A DNA stretch of 64,000 bases from Acholoe squamosa (taxonomy: Eukaryota > Annelida > Polychaeta > Phyllodocida > Polynoidae): positions 14,549,174-14,613,173 of the forward strand of contig OX439042.1 in NCBI GenBank assembly GCA_949317995.1, in the 5' to 3' direction. The notes below the pieces were generated by a model that saw nothing but the letters and a program-made list of their open reading frames with translations, was not told the DNA's origin and searched no databases. Below, in pieces: positions 1-10,400 of the stretch. Position numbers and translations under genes: made by a program. The stretch's first letter is position 1. Every line of letters starts with the position of its first letter.

Positions 1-911
1 CTGACATAACGGTTTCAGAACTTTGTATGAAAGTAATGCCACACTTTCAATTCGGTGACCAGGGGCCTGTTGCTCCAATAGTAACTAGTGGTTACTGCAT
101 TGATTGTGTTTCTGTGAGTATGAAAAAGTTGCAAGTAGGCTATTTGCCAATTTCCATTTTTCATACTTGCAAACTGAGTTCCCCTACTAGCAAGTGTGTA
201 CTTGCAGAAAATATGACTTGAAAAAAAGTCCAATATTCTGATTAAAAGTTACAAAAAAAATGTATAATTGACTAAGCCAGTCACTCTATACCCTTTGATA
301 TCAATAATATTACATTAATTGACAATTAAATAACATGCATGTATACCCTGTTGTTATGGATATAAACAAATTTAGAACACCAAAGTTTTTGTCCTAGAAT
401 TTTCTGCAAGTATGCCCCACTTGCTAGTACAAAACTTGCAGTATGCTGAAAGTTGCTAGTACAGTGCTAATAGCCCGATTAAAATCATCAACTCATACTA
501 CTACTAATATGAATGATGGACTTGCATTACAGAAACTTTGTGCCCTACTCACATCTTTGCAAATTGTTGGTGATTACCCCTGTTATTACTCACTATACTC
601 TGTCTCTAACGTCATTGTTGCATTAGCGCAAGTTTGCATACTTGCGTTAATGCAAGTATGACAAAAAGTTACAAGTATGCTCAGAGAAACAGTCTTAAAA
701 GGTAATCACCTGGGGCCTGTTGCTCCAATACTTACTAGTATGGACTTGTGACAACGTAAATAAATTGGAAATTATCCATCACCAGGTGATGTCAGATCTG
801 CTGGCGTGACCCCTGACTGTGAGGGTGTAATCTCTATAATTCATTGCTATCAATTAAACAAAATCGGCCCCTCATTGAAGCAACATTAATGGGACATAAG
901 ATATACCTGTT

Positions 912-1135
912 GTCATGGCAGGCTTACTCATTGTCATGGCAAGCCTACTCGTTGTCATGGAAAGCCTACCTATTTGGATGACAAACCCACCCATAGTGAT
1001 GGCAAGCTTACTTGTTGTGATGGTAAGCCTACTCGTTTTGATGGCAAGCCTACTCTTTGTGATGGCAAGACTATTCGTGATGGCAAGACTACTGAATGTG
1101 ATGGCAAGCCTACTGAATGTGATGGCAAGAACTTT
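912..1135. repeat. Minisatellite, about 21-bp unit
   Basis: About ten imperfect copies built round GTGATGGCAAGCCTACT lie head to tail. Several frames stay open on both strands only because the unit length is a multiple of three. One unit reads GATGGTAAGC, a possible splice donor, while the others read GATGGCAAGC. I found no exon attached to it. Confidence 0.8.
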
Positions 1136-2044
1136 ATTACAGGGTTTGGTAGTGCAGTCATAGCAGTATAAATACCAGTAACCGCTAAGATAGGGTTGTA
1201 ATGGCACGAGCGGGGCATTTTAGAGTGATGGCAATTAATTATCATTTTGAATGTCAATCAGCCCCCCCCCCCCCCGTATGATTTGAAGGGTGGCAGTCGG
1301 CCGTAGCCTATTAAGAAAAACCATCCCCTCCCGGAACAATTTGAGGCCTGATTTTAATAATAATTTCTATCTTGGGATGAACGCACAGTCGGGTACATTT
1401 TTAGAGTTTATGTGCTTTTTTATATCCCTTCCCTCTGAATCATTAATTAATTTCATTGTGAAGCCTTTTAAGCTCAACATGTCCATGGTTTATGGAAATT
1501 AAATCCCCTTTTTGTAAACGGCCACTGTACAGTTAAGCCTGCCCACTAGATGGCTCCCCTGTGACACAGAAATAACCCCTCCCTTCCCTTTACTGCCCCA
1601 GAGTGAATACATAGATCAACCTGCCTCTATGCAATATTTTGTAAAGCAGGCTCTGTAGTCACATAACATAATGTGTGTTTTGCATGTGGTTGTGCCATTA
1701 GTGATTATGTGAAATATCTAGAGTAGTACATAAGTAAGGTAACCACACCATCGTGGTTTATCTGGTCTGGTGATTTCTTAGATTATTACAATTTCCTGGT
1801 TTCGTTTTATCAGTATCCCCATGCTGTTATGGAATTTCCATGTTGCTGATACCACACTAAAAACCTTTATGGTGATCACACTGGTGCAGTGCTCTAAGGT
1901 CTATATAGTGACTACCACATATGCCCCATGAGTGGCATATTTCTGTCACCAATCATATAGTTTAGAGGGACTGTACCTTCGCACAGATGCAGATCTATAC
2001 ATGAATGTAAAATTTTCTCCCCTGATACTATGCATTGATCGTAG

Positions 2045-2773
2045 TACGGAGCCCCTAATAGCTCAAACCAAAAAAGTTTTTTTTTTTGCAAAATTATTTC
2101 CTGCGGAAACAGGACCATTCCTGCGGATACAGGAAGATCCTTGCGGGTACAGGTAGATTCCTGCGGATACAGGGAGATTACTGGGGGTACAGGAACATTA
2201 TGAGGGTTTAACATTGAAGAATTATCCACATTAAATTAAATAATATTGTAGAATATTTGAGACATGTCCTTCTATGGTCACTAAGAAAATCACCCCAAGA
2301 ATTCTTTGTTCACATGCAAGAATAATCTATGCGCCAGAACTGTTTCTACACTTTCAAAAACTGTTTCTGTACCCAGAAGAATTGTTCCTGTACCCGCCAG
2401 AATATTTTTTGTGGGCAAAAAGAATATTTTTTGCATGTCTCATCCAGATCTCCGTAGTATAGGATGTGCCAGTCCCCCCAACCCCATCGAAGAGAAGTAC
2501 CAACAAGAATCATCCTGTACCTGCAAGAATCCTCCTGTATCCACAAGAATACCCTAGTACCTGCCGGAATGTTCCTGAACCCGCAGGAATCCCCCTGTAC
2601 CCACAGGAATATTTTTTGCATGAAAAATATCTTTTTGGGGTTATTTCTTTACCCACCAGAATTGTTCAGTACCCACAATAATTGTCCAGTATCCGCAAGA
2701 ATTGTTCAGTATCCGCAAGAATATTTTTTCTGGTGAAAAATTATTTTTGGTATGTCCTATTAGGGGCTCCGTA
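2045..2773. mobile_element. Non-autonomous element with perfect 17-bp terminal inverted repeats
   Basis: The left end TACGGAGCCCCTAATAG and the right end CTATTAGGGGCTCCGTA are exact inverted copies, followed inward by similar A/T-rich stretches. The inside is a degenerate short tandem repeat (CCCGCAAGAATTGTT and its complement), with an interruption near 2420-2500. The same end and the same internal repeat recur at 46440-46691, so this is a dispersed family. It has no coding capacity. Confidence 0.75.
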
Positions 2774-3562
2774 TTACGGACCTCACATACTTTGCGAAAC
2801 GTTTTCAGCCTGGCAGACTTTCAGTCCTGCAGATTTTCTAATTCTACAGGCCCGGCTCAATTTTTGCAGGACCGAAACATAACGCATACATCACAACATT
2901 TTCTGTGAAAATATGAATATCATAAAGTTAGAAATATGTTCTATTTTTATCATGAAATCCATAAGGATTCATGAAATTCTGAGTAAAAAATTATGAAATG
3001 TTAGTGCTTTTTGTTTTCCGCTGTAAAAAACTTAATAATGGTCCAATTCTACTGCCGTAAAAATGGCATGTAACCTAAGGTCTGTTTATGACAGCAGGAC
3101 ATTTTGTTCGACAATAGGACAATTTCTCTCGGCCCAAGAGTCATTCAGGCGGCTATAGCCGATGTCCGAAAATTCAAATATTTTCTGTCAGCCTCAAACA
3201 TTGCTTTGAAATAAAAGAATCCTACTGATCTACTTAGTCTAGTTGGAAGGTGAGGTCCCTGTGGACCCCAAGACTATATTTTCAAAACTCTTTGAATCCT
3301 GAGTATCTCTACTTTCCAAATTTCTTTGTCCGCAAGGTAGAAACAATATCCCATCACACTACAGCCATCTTGTCAGCCATCTTGGATTTTCCGTTATTTA
3401 TAATATAGCATTGATTTTGCTTTACATTCATGGAATTTTAACATGAGACTCTAATCTGTTTGAACCTGTCACCCGAAAAAAAACATTCTTTTAGGCATAG
3501 CACTGTACATTTATCATGATTTACAACCACTAACTTTCAGTACTTATTTGATACGTTAACAG

Positions 3563-4444
3563 TGACATAGAGCAGTGCTGGAAGATACAGGCTACCCCAG
3601 GACACCGAGTTATCCTGGAGACCACACACTTTATGGTGGAGGTGGAACAGTCCCGGCCATGTAGTGAGGCTGACTATGTAGACGTCAGGGACGGTAAGTC
3701 AATCATAATAATGATTTTCTCTACCTATTTCATAAAGAATCGTGTCACTATAATTATATTTCATGGTAGATACGACAGTCTCGTAGTTTTAACCAAGGAG
3801 CTTCATATTGACATGGGGCTATAGGATACAACATTCCTGTATTCCATGGTCAGGTCATATGACATTCTAATGATGTAAGCAAGCTGCAATTTAGTAGAAT
3901 TTTGTTGTTTTGAAATCGTAAAACCATGAAATGAATGCAAATGTCCACTCCCTTGTAATATTTTTGCATCGTATTCCCTGAGGTGGCATTGGTCGTATCC
4001 CATGATGCCTTACAGGCAGAGTGGAAATACGATGCAAAAATATTCCAGAAGAGTGGACATTCGCATATTTATGAGGGTAATTAGCAAGTATGCCATAGTA
4101 TCAGCATCTTTGAATAGTAATTCAAGTCAGTCAGTAAACTAGATGACAAAAACAATCAATACATAAAATGTAACAATCATGCATTTATCATGTTCAGGTT
4201 TGGGGGTGTTTACTTAATGCCACACATCGCAGAAGAAATAGAGAATAGAGAACAGAAAATAAAATGATTAGGCCTATGCTTATTCCTGCAGGTTACTATG
4301 AGACGTCACCCTTACTACGGCGTCTGTGTGGCGTCCAGCACATCAACATTACAAGTACCGGAAGTCACATGTTTATCCGGTTTAAGTCAGACCAGTCCAT
4401 AGCCTGGCAGGGCTTCTTCATGCGCTACTGGGCGGCACCTGCAG
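3563..4444 (+). CDS. CUB domain 1 (second half), two exons
   Basis: Exon 3563-3693 encodes the QCWKIQ strand through CSEADYVDVRDG. Exon 4292-4444 completes the domain with LCGVQHINITSTGSHMFIRF and the GFFMRYWA strand. I chose start 3563 because acceptor AACAG gives the same phase and the same spacing to the Cys-Trp pair as the CUB2 exon at 8783. Cysteines 2, 3 and 4 of the CUB pattern are present; cysteine 1 belongs to an exon not found in this window. The last exon bases form part of the adjoining tandem array. Confidence 0.85.
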
Positions 4445-7400
4445 GTGGGTACCCTTTGGGGGGAGCTTAACCCTTTCTGCACCTGCAGGTGGGTACCCTT
4501 TGGGGGGAGCTTAACCCTTTCTGCACCTGCAGGTGGGTACCCTTTGGGGGGAGCTTAACCCTTTCTGCACCTGCAGGTGGGATAGCCCTTTATGGGGAGC
4601 TTAACCCTTTCTTCACCTGCAGGTGGGTTAACCCTTTAGAGGGAGCTTAACCCTTTCTGCACCTGCAGTTGGGTTAACCCTTAAGGGGGAGCTTAACCCT
4701 TTCTGTACCTGCAGTTGGGTTAACCCTTAAGGGGGAGCTTAACCCTTTCTGCACCTGCAGTTGGGTTAACCCTTAAGGGGGAGCTTAACCCTTTCTAATT
4801 CCCTGATGCATGAGTGCATCATGTCTATTGGTCTTAATGATGCACCAATGAAGAGCTGGCGAGTCTGCTTCCCAGCTCTTCATTGGAATTTCATGCCAAC
4901 CCTGCATGGATATCCCCTCTCGATACATTATATGGACATAAATATTAATTACAATGTAGTGAATTTACAAAACCTCAGTAGATGTCCTTCCTCATTTGAG
5001 TTATTAATTTGGTACATTTTAAAATATGTTGGTGGGTCGGGGTCATGAAAGGGGAGCCACCTGTGTTTTTGCTTTCCACAAGTTGTAAAATTATTAATAT
5101 CCTGTCCTGTTGAAATTAAATTATATCAGTGTGTGCACCTTGGCCAGATCTATCTTGGCATGTATAGGTTTCATGTATTTCATGTACTGGTGTGGATATG
5201 TGGGCCATTTTATGCAAAAATATACATAAAAATGACTTTCCGTAGCTAACTTTTTCAATGTAGCACCTTAGATAAAATATTTTTATAGGGTGAAATGTAC
5301 TTTGTTCCAAAAAGAAATGATATAGACATTTTTTAGAAGTGGTTATGTGGGCCTAAACCTCTTAACCAATTGATAGCAGAGATACCAATCTTGTCCTACT
5401 TTTAATGTCACAAAGGATCCTAAATGTAATAGCCATGGTGAATGTATCTAACTGTTGTTTGAGACTAATTAAGTGTCTTTTTTGAACGTCGGAACATCAT
5501 ATTCTATGGAAATATAACCAATTATACCCAGATACCTTGTGTAAATCTAGAAGAAGTGCATCAATTTTTATATCTAGAGGTGTCCATAATTTGTGTCACG
5601 ACCGATACCATTCATTTTGACCCACTAATCAGGCCAACTTGCACTGATAACATGGAAGATCTGAAACTAGTCCGCGGTGACCACTTTAGGTCCTCAAGTT
5701 GATGATACCTAAAACTACAACTCTAGGTAGTCAAAATGATGACTTTAGGTCGTCATCCTGATGACCTGAGTCATCAGGATGACAATACTGACAGTACTGT
5801 GACAGTCATGTTGACGACTCAGGTCGTCAGGATGATGACCTAAAGTCGTCATTGTGACTACCTAAAGTTGTAGTTTTAGGTATCATCAACTTGAGGACCT
5901 AAAGTGGTCACTGCTGACTATTTTTGGATCTTCCATGTTTTCAGTGTGATGTCTATATTCCAGAAGATGGTAGCCCAGGTGTCCCCTCTATTGGATGAAC
6001 CCTATTTGCATAATTGGCACATTCTGAGGGTGCCATGTATGCAAATAGCACTTCTGTCACGACATATACCAAATTATGAAGTGTCTAAAATTCATTCTAA
6101 ATCTATAGAAAGACTGATGATGTGTCTCAAGACATATTGAATTGATTGTTTTTTTTGTTAATTGTGGACTTAGTCAAGATGTATCTATTGATGATAAGAT
6201 CCATAGGATCAATGTGAATCACATATTAGGCATGTTATAATTATCCATTTGATTAATACAGCCATGTACAAATCATTGTAACTAAGAAGGGGCATGTTAA
6301 GATATAGCCTTATAGAATATATCGATTTGGTATCTGTCGTGACACACTGCATCTCAATCTAAATTCAGAGATAAGTAACTTCTGCAGGTTCATAACTCAT
6401 CAAATACTGAATATAAACCACTAACTACTTGGAATACATGATACAAAGGAATAAGAAGAGGTGTATATATTTATTTTACCCTGTAACCGAGTTCTTTATA
6501 AGATTACACAGACATGTCACGACAGATACCAAACTTGCCTAGGGGTATTGGACATCAGTAGACATTATCCTTTCACTTTAACAGTGTAAACGTAAAGGTT
6601 ATGCTGTAAAAAAACAATCTGGAGATATCAATTGGTACATAATACATTCAAAACTGTGCTCCTGTCACGACAGATACCAAATTTTGTTATAACATAAGGT
6701 CCGTATAAGTCACTAAACACTGGAGACAGGGAAGGCAAATTCACCCACTCATGCCTATATACCAAGGCCTTTAAATTATATCTATACAATTTTTTTGCCC
6801 TTTTTATTTCACACTTTACATGTAGTAGAAATATGATTTGGTTAAGTTAGTAATAACTTCTATAATCAATCATTTGTAGTACCTTCCCACTCTGGATCTG
6901 TGTGGGAATATCATTCCAAATGTAACTTTTCTCCTTCAGATATGTTCCTACTGTCTTATAAACTTGATCTTGGGACTGTACCAATAATTTAGATATGTAC
7001 TTCAGCTTTTCAGAAATGTAATGTGTCATGTTGTCTATTGAGTCATTATTATATTCAAGTGCTTGCTATTTCTGACCCATTAGGATTTAAGACGAAATAT
7101 TTCACAGGCACATTCCCTTAAATGTATACAAGATGAGGATATCATTTGGCATTGCTATCTAATACGTCACTATTTTAGATTCAGATGCTCCAAGTGGCTC
7201 TGATCTCATGACCCTGACCCTGGCAGTTCCAAGAGCCGTGATTGCAGAATCCTGAATGTTTATCGACTAAAACCTTTGTATTTTTGCTTGTGAGCAGAGT
7301 CTGCCACTGTCATACCAGACACGTCCAGAGATGGTTGTAAGGAGACATCTCGTCTTATTGCCTTCAATGATATCATGTCAGAATTAGTATCACCAAACTA

Positions 7401-10400
7401 CCCACACAGCTACTACCCGTAAGTATCTTATATGAATGACCATGGATATCTAAGCCCGCCTGGATCACGTTTATCGTAAATAAGATCTGGAGCTTGTTTC
7501 AATAGTGTCTATGACAGGTCCAGGCCCCTACGACTTGAGAAGGGCCAAATCTTACCAGGTGATCTTAGGACTTTGGCCATAGTGACTAAATAGCTGGCTA
7601 CATTACTGGGTGATCGTACTGCCTGCTGGCTAAATAGCCACCAGAGCAGTGCCTCAATAAGGGACCCTGGTATGACAACCCTCTGTGTGAATACATAGTG
7701 GGTAGTCGTAGCTCCTGCTGTCTGCACTCCTTTTCTCAAATGCACCCCACCTGTACTCTTTCCTCTGTAACCATGATTGTACTCTATATAATTTGTATAG
7801 ACTAATGCCCTGACCTCAGGCCACTCATAGAGGTTGATGGGCCTTACTATATAGCAAGGTGTTGAAGAGGCTATGTATCTTCAACCTCACGTTGAAGGTA
7901 GAGGAACCTGCTGCCAAATAGAAGCTTTCTGTACAATTTAAAAATATTTCATATTTGTAGGTATATTTGACCACCTATAACAATATGATCCATTTTCATG
8001 ATAATTGACCATGTATGCACCCTTGTAACCAGGTGGGATCACCTATAAATATATAGATACTGTAGCCCTATGCTCATTTGAACAGTAGAGTACAAACCAT
8101 ACTATGGGGGAGGTACGACTGGGCACTATTTAGCCATTTAATATGGGTGCCTGGCCTGTACGACTGGGTGCTATGACTTCATAGTGGTCTGTATGAAGCC
8201 AGCAGTTGAATACATAGCAGGGCCTATTTTGAGGTATGTACTGTAGCTCACAATGTAGTCATTGCTATGGAGCCGTTTCATACACCTCCAACTACGATCT
8301 GTGGGTGTCCTGTCGTGGACACTATTGAAACAAGGTCCAGGTGTTACTAGGATTTAAGATTATAATTGGAACATCAGCTGATGTATGTATGTTGGATAAA
8401 TATAATTGCTTTTAGCAACTTACCATTTGAATCACGGACCTCCAGACTAGGGTGGAAAGATGATGTAAAATGGTATACTCAATGGTAATGGGTCTATACT
8501 CGGTAGTGGTCCATTGAAGTAGAAGAGTCTGAAACAAGGGACGGTCTCAAATAAGTGCTGCAAAGAAGGGGTGTGGACATTTATCTTTAGCACTGAAAAC
8601 AGCATTTAAGTAAATCCCAGCCCCAAATAAGAGACGAGTCACCCTGGTAAACCCCAGTTAAAAATTGTTAGGAGTCATCACTGGGTTTGGGAGACCACTT
8701 CGAATGTGTTTGATGCAGTTGCCATGGTATCATCTTTGTTGTTACACCATTAACTTGTCAATGTATTGAACTCTACCTTCAGGTCTCTGGACAAGTGTTG
8801 GCAGTTGGAGTCAATAGATGCTGACAAAGTGATATTCTTAGAGGTTATTGAGTCGTCACTGGAGCAAGCATATTCCTGTCAGTCAGGGGACTATGTCGAG
8901 GCCCGGGATGGTATGTACTACCATGTGAATGTGTGTCACTTATATATCCTTTCATTTGAATTAGAAGCGGGTATTGTCGTATCTTACAGTTAACGTCAGA
9001 CTTTCCCAAAAGAATCGCTTCCATTCCTAGCACCGTGTTGATTTAAATTAATGGCAGGGAACGTTTTGCATACAAATGTGTATGTTTTAAATAAGATTCT
9101 GACTTTTTGTGTATCAAGTATCGTTTAAGGTATATATAGGCATAACTTTGGTTCAAATTGGAATATTTACAAAACTCTTTCAGATTTATAAAGCCCAGAT
9201 TATCCCCAATGTCTATGTCGCATTTTCCAGGGTCTATGCCGCACGTTTTTTGCGACATTGGGATAGTTGCCCACCCCCGGGTAAAACATGGTGGGCGAGG
9301 GCTGAGTGCATACAATTCTGTCTTAGACATCTCAAGGCAATGTCATTTGATTTACGTATAATACATGCCAGGAATCATGTTTTCCTTTTCTGGACACTTT
9401 TCAAACCTTTCACAAATAGACCATGAACGTCAGTGGATCAATTGACTCGATGAACTAAATCAATATTTTATCCCAAGGTCAAGTGGTGTTTACAGGTCAA
9501 TAGTAAAAAATCAATAACCTATATCCATTATAACCTATGATATTGAATAATTTAGAAACCAGCATTTCAAAGATACCACAGCATTGAAGCTACAGTTATC
9601 TCTAATGACAACCATTCTTTATTCACTCTAGGTCTAAAAATGAAATATGTTGGCTTGTGTATATTGATTCCAAACCATCTAATGATATGATATAACGCTA
9701 TGATTTTCTTTGGTAAATATAGCTTCATCAGTCATCTTAATGGTGTTTGAATATAATTGTGGTATAAATAGGCATTGACTTGCATAGTTCAAACACAGTT
9801 CCCTTTATGGCTTTCATTAATACTTTGGAAGTAATCGAATTCATTGAAAGGGAGAGTCAGTGGGATTCTGGATTCGACAAACAGGGACCAAATTCTGTGA
9901 ACGCTTCCTGTATGGGAAGTGATTTGTGTCGAGATCAACCAACTCTGCTGTTTAGAACAGACTGCTTCCTTTTTGAATTAACATCTACTTCTATTATCTA
10001 TTCAGGTACAGACCCAAGTGATCGGTTACTGGAACGATGGTGTGGGGACAGTTACCCCGATACCGTCACATCCTCTGGGCCCTACCTCCTCCTCCGGCTA
10101 CATACGGACCTGACGGACAGCACCTTCAAAGGCTTTCGGATCCGCTACTCCATCATCGACAAGCCAGTCAGCCCCGGTACTCGTCCCAGACTCAGCATCA
10201 TACTCCTCGCTCTCTGCCTTCTGACTCTACTTCCCTTCCTACCCCTGTCCACAGGGACTATCTCCCACTCAGAGACTCAGCTAGGGTTAGGGAGATGACA
10301 CCAGCTGCCGAGGCTGAGTGGCGAAAACTCTGGTGGGGTGGTGGGTGGAAGATGGTGGAGTTGAGTGAATCTTTCCAGGCTAAACCACAGCTTTGCTGAC

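Larger units (their letters stand above)
1..3562. other. Gene-free stretch upstream of the first CUB exon
   Basis: I find no coding exon here. The exon that should supply the start of CUB domain 1 (first cysteine and the SPNYP-like motif) is not visible, so this is probably intron and the gene begins before the window. The stretch holds a short dispersed repeat (GGGGCCTGTTGCTCCAATA at about 62-80 and 713-731), a 21-bp minisatellite, a poly-C run at 1261-1275 and an inverted-repeat element at 2045-2773. The short open frames match none of the neighbouring gene styles. Confidence 0.5.

Noticed and set aside
912-1135. Third exon-junction minisatellite
   Set aside because: One unit has a GTAAGC donor, but the rest have GCAAGC and no exon was found in front of the array.
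4435-4796. CRISPR-like array
   Set aside because: Units are contiguous without spacers, and the genome is eukaryotic with introns; it is a minisatellite.
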